Below, piece after piece: positions 1 through 8,920 of a DNA stretch of 64,000 nucleotides. Position 1 is the first letter of the stretch. Each line of letters opens with the position of its first letter. The notes under the pieces are model-generated. The model was not told the DNA's origin and made no database searches. It saw only the letters and a list, made by a program, of their open reading frames with translations. Source of the stretch: DATARH01 sp963773625 (GTDB lineage: Bacteria; Pseudomonadota; Alphaproteobacteria; ATCC43930; CGMCC-115725); NCBI GenBank assembly GCA_963773625.1, contig CAVZCJ010000022.1:92877-156876 (forward strand), in the 5' to 3' direction. Made by a program: the position numbers and the translations under genes.

Positions 1-333
1 GTCGCCGTCGCGTTTGGCGATGCCGCGGGCGGCGAGCTGGAGCCGTGCCCGGCCAACATCGGTTTCGGGCACCTCGATCACCCGGCCGCCTTCGGTAATG
101 CGGTAGGGGATGTTGAGCTTTTGCAGCTCAATGATGGCCCGGCCGCCGTCTTCGCCCGACAGCCCGGCGTAAAGCACCGCGTAATTGGTTTTGGTCAGCC
201 AAAGTGCGACGATGGCGACGATCGTCAGCGCTGCCGCCCCGCCGGCGACGATCGCCACGCGCGATTGCTCACCGAGGACCAGCCGAACCCGGCCCAGGAT
301 GTTCTGAGGGTTGATCGTGTCGAGAAACGCCAC
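1..333 (-). CDS. fliF: Flagellar MS-ring protein FliF, N-terminal part (cut by window edge)
   Basis: The 111 codons present encode the N-terminus of FliF, which builds the MS ring of the flagellar basal body in the inner membrane. The first ~25 residues (FLDTINPQNILGRVRL-like) lead into a hydrophobic membrane segment at about residues 25-45, followed by the conserved stretch with YAVLYAGLSGEDGG and the ring-building region. The reading starts at a GTG at 333-331, 19 bases after the fliE stop, so it is the third gene of a PilZ-like/fliE/fliF operon. The rest of the gene lies left of the window. The start codon is inferred from alignment with the family N-terminus; identity is well supported by the motif order and by fliE next door. 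Confidence 0.88.
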   Translation of the reverse strand, partial: MAFLDTINPQNILGRVRLVLGEQSRVAIVAGGAAALTIVAIVALWLTKTNYAVLYAGLSGEDGGRAIIELQKLNIPYRITEGGRVIEVPETDVGRARLQLAARGIAKRDGD

Positions 334-352
334 GCCGCAGCCGCGCCGCTTA

Positions 353-700
353 TCAAACTTGCATGTTCATGATGCTCGTGTAGGCGGAGACGACCTTGTC
401 GCGCACGCCGGATGCCATCTGGAGCGCCAGATTGGCTTGCTCGAGCGAAACCATGACGTCGCTCAGCGGGATGTCCCGGTTTCCCGCTGCAAAAGCGTGC
501 GCGCTGCCATTGGCTTTGGCGATCGTGTCGTCGACGCGGTCCAGCGCGGTGTGCAGCGCTTGGGAGAACGTTGCCGGCGCGCCATCGATCTCTTTGGTCG
601 GGCCGGCGACGAGGTCAGACGCGCTTGGGGCGGCGATCGCCCCCGTGAGGGATTGCAACTCCCCCAGGATCGCGTTCATCGCTGCAATGGCCTCGATCAT
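353..700 (-). CDS. fliE: Flagellar hook-basal body complex protein FliE
   Basis: This 115-residue protein has the usual FliE length. FliE is the adaptor between the FliF MS ring and the proximal rod. The C-terminal half carries the family signature: the LSDVMVSLEQANLALQ helix followed by VRDKVVSAYTSIMNMQV, matching the terminal 'AY.eimnMqv' pattern of FliE. Its ATG overlaps the stop of the upstream PilZ-like gene in an ATGA junction, indicating translational coupling. fliF follows 19 bases downstream. No frame problem is seen. Confidence 0.93.
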   Translation of the reverse strand: MIEAIAAMNAILGELQSLTGAIAAPSASDLVAGPTKEIDGAPATFSQALHTALDRVDDTIAKANGSAHAFAAGNRDIPLSDVMVSLEQANLALQMASGVRDKVVSAYTSIMNMQV

Positions 701-1263
701 CGTTCGCTCCTCAAGGTCGGGCCGGGTCGATGCGCCAATTGCCGGCGCTGCGCGAGAAAAGCGAGCCGGGCAAAAGCCTCCTCGGTCTCGCCCGGGATCT
801 CGGCGAGTTCGGCCTGCACGCCGCAGCCACCGGTCGCATCCTCCTTCACCGCGGCCTCAACACGACCGTAGAGGATGATCGGCTCGAGGAATTTCGTATC
901 GAAAAAGAGCTTGATCTGCAGCCATTCGCCCGGCCGCAGTGCCTGTGGCGAGTGCCACGCCATCCGCGTGAGGCCGAATTCGATGTCGCGTACCGGCGGC
1001 AACACGACATCGCGGTAGGTCAAACGGCCGAGCATCTCGATGACGATGTCGAGTTTGATGCGCAGCGGCACTAAGGCCTCCGCCAAGCGCTCATCCGACG
1101 GGCGCTGCGCCGCATCGAGATCGATGCCATGCAAGAGAAAACCAAGAGTATTACTATTTGCGCGCGCCGCTCTTTCGCAGTCCTCGGCCGAGGGCGCGCC
1201 GCGGAGCTTCTCCCATGACACTGGGAGCGCGAGCCTGCTCAAGAATATCGGGCGATCCGGCAT
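697..1263 (-). CDS. PilZ-like protein of the flagellar operon
   Basis: A 188-residue soluble protein with no signal peptide or membrane segment. The C-terminal two thirds resemble an atypical PilZ barrel: a beta-rich stretch with IEFGLTRMAWHSPQALRPGEWLQIKLFF, then GRVEAAV and a final mixed segment. The canonical c-di-GMP-binding RxxxR and D/NxSxxG motifs are not obvious, so c-di-GMP binding is not established. It is the first gene of a three-gene operon with fliE and fliF and overlaps fliE by four bases (ATGA), so a role in flagellar assembly or motility control is inferred from position. The start at 1263 gives MPDRPIFLSRLALP; no strong Shine-Dalgarno is visible upstream. Confidence 0.6.
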   Translation of the reverse strand: MPDRPIFLSRLALPVSWEKLRGAPSAEDCERAARANSNTLGFLLHGIDLDAAQRPSDERLAEALVPLRIKLDIVIEMLGRLTYRDVVLPPVRDIEFGLTRMAWHSPQALRPGEWLQIKLFFDTKFLEPIILYGRVEAAVKEDATGGCGVQAELAEIPGETEEAFARLAFLAQRRQLAHRPGPTLRSER

Positions 1264-1794
1264 GACAACTTAAAGGCCGCGCTAAGCTGTCGCGGCAACC
1301 GATCCTGCCAGCGTCGTGAAAAGTCCCCCACCACCACCTCCGCCAAGAAGAATAGAACTTGACGAAAAAACGAAATTCCACAATTCCTCGTATCAGTAGA
1401 GACTTCGCTTTGCAAGCCTGTAAGATCAATCGGCCACTCTTGCTGCAAGCTATGGCGCAATTTCCCTTACAGAAATTTGGGTTCGGCCCGTCGCTTCGGT
1501 GGCAAGGAATCGCCAGGCTGGACTGTTGCGAAACGGCTTCGCGAATTGATTCGCTTAGCGATCGACGCCGGTAGATCACCGGGCTGTTTGCGTCGACCAG
1601 CGCCCGACGGCCCGCCAAGTCAGCTTTTCGGGCGATCCCACTGACCTAATCGCCGCCAAATCGGCGAATTGCTCTATCAATCGCTCGCAAGGCTAACCAA
1701 CAAGCATTACTCTAAATAATTGCCTAATAAGCCACATTGCCCTCGATTGGTCAGCGATCCTCAATTGCGGCTGTCGGCCTCCGCGGTCAGGCGG
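1264..1794 (-). other. 531-bp intergenic region upstream of the flagellar operon
   Basis: No supportable gene is seen on either strand. The part from about 1340 to 1740 is clearly more AT-rich than its surroundings and should hold the promoter of the PilZ-like/fliE/fliF operon, read leftward. A minus-strand TGGCAG-N6-TTGC element at 1293-1309 is near a sigma-54 pattern but its spacing is one base too long, so I do not call it. No tRNA, terminator hairpin or repeat was recognised. Confidence 0.45.
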
Positions 1795-2919
1795 TCAGCA
1801 AGGACCGGCCCCGTAGAAGCCATTGACCATTTCAGCCACGTATTCGATGTCGTCGTTCGACAGGAATTGATGAATCGGTAACGTCAAAATTCGGTCCGCT
1901 TGGCGCTCGGTGACGGGGAACTGGCCTTTTTTGTAACCGAGACTTTCCGCCGCCGGCTGCAAGTGAATCGGGACCGGATAATGAATAGCCGTGCGAATTC
2001 CCCGCCTCGCGAGGAACTCTTTGAGTTTGTCCCGCTCGTCGACCTGGATCACGAAGGTATGAAATGAATTGAATTCGATATTGCGGCTCGGCGGAATGTA
2101 GACATGCGCGGGGTCGAGGAGTTGGCAATAAATTTCCGCATTGGCTCGCCGCTGGCCGATCACGTCGTCGAGCGTCGCCAAGCGCATCAGCAAGATCGCC
2201 GCTTGCAGGGTATCCAGCCGCGACGCTGAACTCCATTCCAGCGCCGTATTGCGGTCGACCAATCCATGATTGCGCAACCGTTCGATCCGCGCCGCGAGCT
2301 CGCCGTCGGCCGTGACGATGAAGCCGGCATCGCCCATAGCGTTGAGGTTTTTGAGGGGATGCGCCGAGAAGCACGCCAGATCACCGAGGCTGCCCGCTGA
2401 CTTGCCCATGTATCGGGCGCCGATCGCCTGCGCGGCGTCTTCGATCAAAAGCAAGCCATGCCGTTCCGCGATCTGCGCGAGTTTGTCCATCGGAGCGACG
2501 CGCCCCGTGAGATGGACCGCCATGATCGCCTTCGTGCGAGGGGTGACCGCCGCGGCGACGGACTCGGGATCGATGTTCTGATCCGATAACACGTCGGCGA
2601 AGACCGGCGTTGCCCCGCTCATGACGATCGAAGCCGTTGACGCGATGAAGGAATTCGGCGGGGTAATAACTTCGTCTCCTGGCCCAATTCCCAGCGCCTT
2701 CATGCCCAGGACCAGCGCGTCGGTACCCGAGCCAACCCCCATCGCGTATGGCATCTCGCAGTAAGCGGCGAGCGCCGCCTCGAGCCGCGCGACCTCGCTA
2801 CCGCCGATGAAGGCGCCTGCCGCCATGACGCCTTCGATCAGCGCCATTAGCGAGGCGCGCTCCGCCTCGAACTGCGCGGTCAAGTTGACGTAGGGAACTT
2901 CCCGCATGGCGCGGATCAT
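1795..2919 (-). CDS. DegT/DnrJ/EryC1/StrS family aminotransferase
   Basis: A 374-residue PLP enzyme of the sugar-aminotransferase (DegT/DnrJ/EryC1/StrS) family, which transaminates nucleotide-linked keto-sugars for polysaccharide, antigen or flagellin glycan synthesis. Visible signatures are the N-terminal PYVNLTAQF, the GVGSGTDALVLGMKALGIGPGDEVITP cofactor region (about residues 60-85), the EDAAQAIGA motif and the Schiff-base lysine in SAHPLKNLNAMGDAG. It lies directly downstream of a paralogous aminotransferase, whose stop overlaps its ATG (ATGA at 2919-2916), so the two are co-transcribed. The sugar substrate cannot be told from sequence; no glycosyltransferase or epimerase is in the window. 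Confidence 0.88.
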   Translation of the reverse strand: MIRAMREVPYVNLTAQFEAERASLMALIEGVMAAGAFIGGSEVARLEAALAAYCEMPYAMGVGSGTDALVLGMKALGIGPGDEVITPPNSFIASTASIVMSGATPVFADVLSDQNIDPESVAAAVTPRTKAIMAVHLTGRVAPMDKLAQIAERHGLLLIEDAAQAIGARYMGKSAGSLGDLACFSAHPLKNLNAMGDAGFIVTADGELAARIERLRNHGLVDRNTALEWSSASRLDTLQAAILLMRLATLDDVIGQRRANAEIYCQLLDPAHVYIPPSRNIEFNSFHTFVIQVDERDKLKEFLARRGIRTAIHYPVPIHLQPAAESLGYKKGQFPVTERQADRILTLPIHQFLSNDDIEYVAEMVNGFYGAGPC

Positions 2920-4023
2920 CGGTCCCGGTAGAATGACTTTACCGCTTCTACAACCAAAGCCTGTTGAGCGCTAGTTATGTGCTGGTCCACAGGAAACGAA
3001 ATCACCGTTTTTGCATGTTGGTCTGTGATCGGGAACGACCCTGGCTCGTAGCCAAGATGGCGCAATCCCTTCTGTTGATAGAGCGGGACCGGATAGTGGA
3101 TTTTCGCGCCGATACCCTGATCGAGACAGTACCGCAGGAGCGCATCCCGATCTTCGGCGAAGACCATGTAGAGATGGTAGACGCTTTTGCTACTGGGGCG
3201 TCGGAGCGGGATCCGAATTTGCGGAATCTGGCCGAAATGCTGATCGTAGAATGCAGCGTTCTTGATCCGCTGTGAGGTAATCTCACCGACCGAGCCGATA
3301 AGCCAGTTGGCAACAACCGCCTGTAGCGAGTTCGAGCCGCGAGTTGTAGCCCAGAACCTCCACGGTATCGCGGTCCTTGAGCCCGTGGTTGCGCAAGAGC
3401 CTCAAGCGCTCGGCAACGGCGTCGTCGTCGGTCACGATAACCCCGCCGTCGCCCCACACGTTAAGGTTCTTCAGGGGGTGCAGTGAGAACCCGGAAGCCA
3501 CGCCCCAGGTTCCCGCACGTTTGCCGTCAAACTCGGCGAGGATGGCCTGACACGCGTCCTCGATGACGGTAAGCCCATGGCGATCGGCGATCGCCATCAC
3601 CGCTGGCATATCGCAGGTGCTCCCGGTCAAATGGACCGGCAAAATTGCCCTAGTCCGCGGCGTGATCGCAGCTTCCAATTTGTCGGGGTCGAGACAGAAC
3701 GAATTGTCAGCATCGATGAGAATGGGAACCGCTCCAATCTCATTGATCGCCCCAACAGTGGATACGAACGTGTTGGCTGCGGTGATGACTTCGTCGCCTG
3801 GGCCCACGTTGACGGCCTTCAAGGCAAGCTTGAGACTGTCGGTCCCGGAAGCGACCCCAATCGCATGTTTAACGCCGATCAGTGCGGCAAAGCGTTGCTC
3901 GAATTCAGCTACCGGCTTGCCTAAAGTAAAATCTCCGGTCGCTACCAGCTTGCTTACTTCATCGAGAATTGGCGCTGGATCGCCAAATTGTTGTGTCAGA
4001 TAGGAGTAACGGACTCTCATCAT
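2916..4023 (-). CDS. DegT/DnrJ/EryC1/StrS family aminotransferase (one-base frameshift)
   Basis: Second sugar-type PLP aminotransferase, about 368 residues when the frame is restored. The N-terminal 230 residues contain GVASGTDSLKLALKAVNVGPGDEVIT, EDACQAI and the lysine motif LHPLKNLNVWGDGG. After GYNSRLE the frame breaks at 3327-3334, where removing one base restores a continuous protein running through DRDALLRYCLDQGIGAKIHYPVP to YRDR at 2916. The codon pattern and homology on both sides are intact, so a single inserted base explains the break. It is the upstream member of a two-gene operon and overlaps the next aminotransferase by four bases. Two starts (ATG at 4023 and 4020) are equally possible. 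Confidence 0.8.
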
Positions 4024-4211
4024 TTGAATTCGCTACTATGATGCCAAATAGATTACCGAAGCTTCCCTGTAGGCGTCCTAAGCTCCGTCACTGCTTTTCA
4101 ATGTTCCCGCGGCGAACCAGGCCGCCAGCCGCCGTTATCGCTGCGGTGCAGGCAAACGTTAGGATTGTAGGCGCCACCCCACAAAGTTGAAAGCTTAATG
4201 TAATAATAGCG

Positions 4212-5180
4212 CTAGACGATCTGATTGTGCAGCTCGGTTTCGCCGCGCCACAGACGCGCCAGGTTTTCTTCAAGGATATCGATCACATTATCCTCGTAAC
4301 GCCGCGTCTCACCGGCCGTATGCGGAGTGATCAGGACTTGCGGCATCGTCCAGAGAGACGAATCGGCCGGCAGCGGCTCCTCGACCATGACGTCGATGCC
4401 AGCCCCGGCGATCCGCCGGGCGCCGAGCGCCTCGATGAGGGCCGCTTCGTCGACGACGCGGCCGCGCGCGACATTAACCAGATAGGACGACGGCTTCATC
4501 CGGCCGAGCGCCGCCTGATCGATCAGGTTCTCGGTCTCGGGCATGAGCGGGCAGCATAGCGCCACGTAGTCGGCCTCCGGCAACACCGCGCCGAGCTCGT
4601 CCATTGTCCGCACGGAGTCCGCCGCCCTCTTGCCGGCGCGCGGATCGCGGCGCAGCCCGATGACCCGCATGTCGAAGGCCTTGGCCAACTCGGCGAGGCG
4701 CCCGCCAATCTGCCCAAGCCCCACAACAACAAGCGTCTTGCCGCCAAGCTCGTCCTCGCGCCCCGCCAGCTCGCCGATCATACCCCGCCAATGATGATTC
4801 GCCTGGTTGTCGCGCGCCTCGGGGAGACGCCGGGCGAGCGCCAGGATCAGCGCCATCGCGTGTTCGGAAACCGCGCGATAGTTGACCCCGCGGGCGCTGG
4901 CGAGGCGGATGCCGCGTCCGGCAAGCCGATCGCGCGGAAACTGGTCGGTACCGGCGCCAATCGACTGGATGTAACGCAGCCGTGCCGCGCCATCGACGAG
5001 ATCGTTTCGCCAGAGGCCCGAAATCACCAGCACATCGGCCTCGCCGATGCGCGACGCCAGGCTCGCCGCGTCGCGCATCTCGAAGCTCGCGATGCCGGTG
5101 CCGCGCGCTCGAAACCGCTCCTCCAGCCGGTAGGCGACATGGGCAAAACAGATTGTCAGCTTGTCTTTTGGTGGGATCAT
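4212..5180 (-). CDS. D-2-hydroxyacid dehydrogenase
   Basis: A 322-residue NAD(P)-dependent D-isomer 2-hydroxyacid dehydrogenase. The Rossmann motif GLGQIGGRLAELAKAFDMRV sits near residue 150. The three catalytic residues are recognisable: Arg in NVARGRVVDEAAL, Glu in GAGIDVMVEEPLP and His in ITPHTAG. Family members interconvert 2-keto and D-2-hydroxy acids such as glyoxylate, hydroxypyruvate or phosphoglycerate; this one lacks the extra C-terminal ACT domain of full SerA. It stands alone on the minus strand and is divergent from the DUF6065 gene 52 bases away, so the promoters share that gap. The exact substrate is not assignable. Confidence 0.88.
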   Translation of the reverse strand: MIPPKDKLTICFAHVAYRLEERFRARGTGIASFEMRDAASLASRIGEADVLVISGLWRNDLVDGAARLRYIQSIGAGTDQFPRDRLAGRGIRLASARGVNYRAVSEHAMALILALARRLPEARDNQANHHWRGMIGELAGREDELGGKTLVVVGLGQIGGRLAELAKAFDMRVIGLRRDPRAGKRAADSVRTMDELGAVLPEADYVALCCPLMPETENLIDQAALGRMKPSSYLVNVARGRVVDEAALIEALGARRIAGAGIDVMVEEPLPADSSLWTMPQVLITPHTAGETRRYEDNVIDILEENLARLWRGETELHNQIV

Positions 5181-5232
5181 CGCTCACCTGTAAGCGGGCC
5201 TTAATATTTGTCACACAGAGGAGCGGACGTCG

Positions 5233-5967
5233 ATGCGGCTGATCTGTTATCCGACCTCCGGCGCGCCGCCGAAACTGGTGCCGGCGCCGGTCGAGCGCGA
5301 CTGGATGGACCGCACCAACGCGGGCTTCGCCTATCGTTGCCTGCCGCTCAACATCGCCAACGCCCATGGCTGGTTGATCCTCAACGGGGCGCCGTTCGTC
5401 GCCGAATGGGATGGCGGGATGGGTCTCGAGGCGGTGACGGTGCAGCCCGCAACTCCCGACACGGCGGTGGAGGCCGACAGCCATTTCGGCTCTGGGGTGC
5501 TGACCTTCACCGTCGGCGGGTTGTTCCGCACCGAACCGGGTTGGGATTTGGTCGTCACTGGACCGTTCAACCAGCCGAAAGATGCGATCCAGCCGCTGAC
5601 CGGGATTGTCGAAACCGATTGGGCGCCATTCAGCTTCACGATGAACTGGAAATTCACCCGCAGATACTCACCCGTCGCATTCGAACGCGGCGAGCCATTC
5701 TGCATGATCTTCCCGATCCAGCGCGGGGCGGTCGAGCAGGTGGAGCCGGAGTTCCGATCCTTCGATGCCGATCCCGACGTCCGCGACGCCTACCAAGCCT
5801 GGGCTGAGAGCCGCCGCACCTTCAACGAAGGGCTCAAGATCAAGGGATCAAAGGCCGAGGAAGAGAAATGGCAAAAGGACTATTTCCGCGGCTCCGAGCG
5901 CTATGCCGCCCCGCCGGCCGATCACCGCACGCGGTTGCGGGTGAAACCGTTTCCACCCATGTCGTAG
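5233..5967 (+). CDS. DUF6065 family protein
   Basis: A 244-residue protein I recognise as a DUF6065 member from its N-terminal pattern (LICYPTSGAPPKLVPAPVER, then CLPLNIANAHGW). The family has no experimentally defined function known to me. The protein is soluble, without signal peptide, and its middle has beta-rich segments (TFTVGGLFRTEPGWDLVVTGP; FSFTMNWKFT). In several bacteria such proteins lie near 2OG-Fe(II) oxygenases, and here a convergent 2OG-Fe(II) oxygenase ends only three bases away, so a shared pathway is possible but unproven. Start chosen at the ATG at 5233 because an AGGAG lies 10 bases upstream (5218-5222). Confidence 0.75.
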   Translation: MRLICYPTSGAPPKLVPAPVERDWMDRTNAGFAYRCLPLNIANAHGWLILNGAPFVAEWDGGMGLEAVTVQPATPDTAVEADSHFGSGVLTFTVGGLFRTEPGWDLVVTGPFNQPKDAIQPLTGIVETDWAPFSFTMNWKFTRRYSPVAFERGEPFCMIFPIQRGAVEQVEPEFRSFDADPDVRDAYQAWAESRRTFNEGLKIKGSKAEEEKWQKDYFRGSERYAAPPADHRTRLRVKPFPPMS

Positions 5968-5970
5968 CGT

Positions 5971-6933
5971 TCAACCCCGACTGAGGCCACCGCCAAACAG
6001 CACCGGCTGGATCAGCACCGTACGGCCCTTCGCGGCGGGGAATTTGAGCGCTTTCAACCTTCCAGCAAGGCTGTCGCGAACCTGATCCCAGCCTACATGC
6101 CCAGGATCCGGATGAATGACCCGGTCGACGATGACCTCGCAGGTCTCGACCGACCCCGCGGCGTTGATCGTCAGGCGAAACACGATTGGGCCGGCGTAAA
6201 GCGCGATCGTGGCCGCAAGCTCGGCGCCGAATTTGCCCAGCGTGTCGTTCAACTGATTGGTCGCGGCGGCCGCAGGCAGCGCGCCGGCGATGATCGCGCT
6301 GCCCTCGCTCAGATGGCCGTGCAGCACGATTCGTCCTTCGACCGGATCCATCAACCCGTCGACGCGTTCAACCGCATGCGGCAGACGATCGTCGAAGATG
6401 ACGAGCCGGTTGAAGCGCGGCTCGATCGCCTCGTAAAAGCCGCGGCCGGACGTGGCGCTGACGAGATTGCCGCGGAACGGGTCGCCTTCGCGCAGGACTA
6501 GGGTCTCCCCGCCGCTCGTCCGCCGCTCGTTGCGTGTCAACGAGTAAACATAGGCAAAGCGCCCGTTTCGTGCGTCGTTGTGCCAGTCCTGTCGGCAGCC
6601 GGGAACGTAGAGGCTGAGGTAAGGCCAGGTCACCTGAGCCATCCCCAGATGGCCGGTCGACCACTCCCGCAACGCTTCGTGGAAGGCATCGACATGCTCG
6701 CGGCCGATCACCCGGTCGGCATCGGTTCGTAGATAGGTGTAGAGCTCCGGCACGAACCAGTAGTTCCACACCTGGTGCGTCTCGCGCCGATGGGCATGAG
6801 GACTGGCGAAGTGGGCGTCGATGTCGCGCCGCATCGCCATGGCCAGCCGCCCGGGCAAAAACCCGTCGATGACGATGACAGGCTGGCTTGCCGTCGCCTC
6901 TGGCTGACTGTCGCGGCGCGCTGTGCGTGACAT
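5971..6933 (-). CDS. 2OG-Fe(II) oxygenase family protein
   Basis: About 320 residues from the ATG at 6933, which is preceded by a purine-rich ribosome site (GGGGAC). An upstream extension to 7188 is open but carries no recognisable protein sequence, so I reject it. The double-stranded beta-helix iron ligands are visible: HxD in DWHNDARNG and the distal His in DRLPHAVERV, followed by the 2-oxoglutarate-binding Arg in EGRIVLHGHL. The C-terminal ~110 residues are a TonB-C-like extension (IHPDPGHVGWDQVRDSL...LKALKFPAAKGRTVLIQPV), probably a separate small domain. Substrate unknown. It converges on the DUF6065 gene. Confidence 0.75.
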   Translation of the reverse strand: MSRTARRDSQPEATASQPVIVIDGFLPGRLAMAMRRDIDAHFASPHAHRRETHQVWNYWFVPELYTYLRTDADRVIGREHVDAFHEALREWSTGHLGMAQVTWPYLSLYVPGCRQDWHNDARNGRFAYVYSLTRNERRTSGGETLVLREGDPFRGNLVSATSGRGFYEAIEPRFNRLVIFDDRLPHAVERVDGLMDPVEGRIVLHGHLSEGSAIIAGALPAAAATNQLNDTLGKFGAELAATIALYAGPIVFRLTINAAGSVETCEVIVDRVIHPDPGHVGWDQVRDSLAGRLKALKFPAAKGRTVLIQPVLFGGGLSRG

Positions 6934-7203
6934 TTTGTCCCCTGCCGAAGAATATAGGGCACGTGAAAAACGGCAAAACTTAATGGCGCTCCTGGCAGGA
7001 AACGGCAGAGGAAGCAGGCAGCCGGCTCTCGCCTTAGGATAGAAATAGCCTGCGGTTTTCTTCTCAATTTGCTTCAAAAACCCGCGGCGGCAGGATAAGC
7101 TATTGCAAGCTGAGCGACGGATGGTAGCCGAGTACGAAGAACCAGTGAAGTAGTGGGCGACGCTAATTCCGCGGGCCCGCCGAAACAAGTCGGGTGGGGG
7201 TTC

Positions 7204-8595
7204 ATGGGGTGCCGATCTTGGGGCTGCGCTGCGTTACCGCGGCGGTGCCGCGGTGGTTCGCGGCCCGGCCGGTTGGTGACTCTGTGCATGTCGCTGGCGA
7301 TTGGCGTGGCGCTGCCAGGATACGCCATTGCCGCTGACCAGCCGGCGCCATTCCAGAACACGCCGGAAGCGCGGGAAGCGGATGAACTATTCCAGCAGCT
7401 GCTCAAGGACCCAAAGAACGTCGACCTGACCTTTCGCTATGCTCAGGCGGCGATCAAGTCCGGCAACATCGAGGGGGCGATTTCGTCGCTTGAGCGGTTG
7501 TTGCTGCTCGACCGCAACTTCCCTGGGGTGAAGATCCAGCTCGCCGAGCTCTACGCCGACCTCAAATCGTACAACATGGCCAAGACCTATTTGGCGCAAG
7601 CCCGGGCCGAGCCGGGCGTAAGCGCCGAAACCCTGTCACGCATTCAGAAGGTGGAAGACCAAATCGAGCGGGCATCGTCGAAGTCGAACATCGCCGCCAA
7701 CCTGCTGGTCGGACTTCGTTATCAGAGCGAGGCGAGCGCCGAGCCGGCCGGCTCCGACATCATTGCCGGCGGCGTGCCGCAAACGCTGAGTACGATCTTT
7801 ATCCACAAACCGGGCTGGGACACCTTCGCCACCGGCAACCTCCAGTACGTCACCGAGATCGGCGATTTGAAGCTGGAAAGCAACGCGATCGCTTATGCCT
7901 CGAAGGCGCTTGGCAACAGCCACCTCGACCTTGGAGCGATCGAGGTCAACATTGGGCCGCGCTTCGATATCGATGTCTCGGACGTTCATCTCGCGGCGGC
8001 GCGGGCCTATGGCGTCGCCAATGAGGTCGGTTTGGGTGAGAGACAGTTTTTGCATAGCGCGGGCGGAGGTCTGTCGCTCTATCGGCCGCTCACCAAAGAC
8101 TTCAGCGTCTCGAGTTTTTACGAGTTCCGTCGCGAGTGGTTCGATAACGTCGTCCTGTCACCAGCTGCCTCGCTGTTGAACGCCGACGTCCATTCCTTTG
8201 GCAGCGGGATGTCCTACCGGGTCATCGAAAATGGGGATCTGAATTTCCAGGTAAGCTACGCGCTCACCGACAATGTCAACCTTGGCTCGAATCGGGGACT
8301 GGTCTTTCATCTATCCTATTCGCAGCTCTTTACGTTGCCACCCGAGTACGGGGTCGGCCCTCTTAATGTGACGCCGACGGTCTACCGAATTTACAACCGC
8401 GATCATTCGCCCGATCCCACCTTGGGTTACGCCCCCAGAACGAACGAATGGCGCTATGGGGTAACTGCCCAGCTGGGATTGACCGACAGCATTGCGGCGA
8501 GCTTCAACGTCCTTCGGCAAAAAACGACGTCGAATGTCCCGGCCAACAAGACCGACGACACGCAGATAATTCTCGGCCTCACGTTTTCCTACTAA
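7204..8595 (+). CDS. TPR-containing outer-membrane beta-barrel protein
   Basis: A 463-residue exported protein. A signal peptide (LVTLCMSLAIGVALPGYAIA, cleavage before ADQ) is followed by two to three TPR repeats (about residues 50-150, e.g. AREADELFQQLLKDP, AISSLERLLLLDRNFP, AELYADLKSYNMAKTYL). The remaining ~300 residues alternate like beta strands and end in an aromatic (TFSY), as expected of an outer-membrane barrel. TPR plus barrel recalls the Slam architecture, but family membership is not proven. ATG 7204 is preferred over GTG 7153 because a GGGTGGGGG stretch lies just upstream. It precedes a secreted FecR protein and a CHASE2 cyclase on the same strand, so it is probably the surface component of that module. 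Confidence 0.65.
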   Translation: MGCRSWGCAALPRRCRGGSRPGRLVTLCMSLAIGVALPGYAIAADQPAPFQNTPEAREADELFQQLLKDPKNVDLTFRYAQAAIKSGNIEGAISSLERLLLLDRNFPGVKIQLAELYADLKSYNMAKTYLAQARAEPGVSAETLSRIQKVEDQIERASSKSNIAANLLVGLRYQSEASAEPAGSDIIAGGVPQTLSTIFIHKPGWDTFATGNLQYVTEIGDLKLESNAIAYASKALGNSHLDLGAIEVNIGPRFDIDVSDVHLAAARAYGVANEVGLGERQFLHSAGGGLSLYRPLTKDFSVSSFYEFRREWFDNVVLSPAASLLNADVHSFGSGMSYRVIENGDLNFQVSYALTDNVNLGSNRGLVFHLSYSQLFTLPPEYGVGPLNVTPTVYRIYNRDHSPDPTLGYAPRTNEWRYGVTAQLGLTDSIAASFNVLRQKTTSNVPANKTDDTQIILGLTFSY

Positions 8596-8920
8596 CGGGG
8601 AGGCGGCAACGCCAAGAAACGGCACAGAACATAACTATATTGCGCCCGTTGGCGACTGGGTCGTCAAGGCTACGGAGCCCTGAACCGTAGGTAGAGCACG
8701 GCAACACTGGCGATTTGGCTAAAATATAGGTTAAATTCGCTTTGATTGCGGTTTATCCGTCGCATTCAGGAACAATTCATGCTTCTATCCGTTTAAGCGG
8801 CTCGCCGAGCCGTCCGTCGTCAACAGTAGCTGCGTCGGTAGACCGCTACGGGTGCGAGAACTGGCTAAGCCCGGAACCCCCCCAATCCGGACTACACGCA
8901 GCGTGTCACAGGATTAGATC
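8596..8920 (+). other. 325-bp gap between TPR-barrel and FecR genes
   Basis: No gene or RNA was recognised. The segment from 8640 to 8770 is relatively AT-rich and may hold a promoter for the FecR gene. A short CCGGA/TCCGG inverted repeat around a run of C lies at about 8872-8890. The FecR ribosome site (AGGA) is at 8910-8913. Confidence 0.35.

Noticed and set aside
1293..1309. Sigma-54 promoter for the flagellar operon (TGGCAG-N6-TTGC, minus strand)
   Set aside because: Spacing between the GG and GC elements is one base longer than the strict consensus, so it is not supported, although an indel error could hide a true site.
5971..7188. N-terminal extension of the 2OG-Fe(II) oxygenase to 7188
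   Set aside because: The extra 85 residues are Arg/Cys-rich without family similarity, and a good ribosome site precedes ATG 6933.
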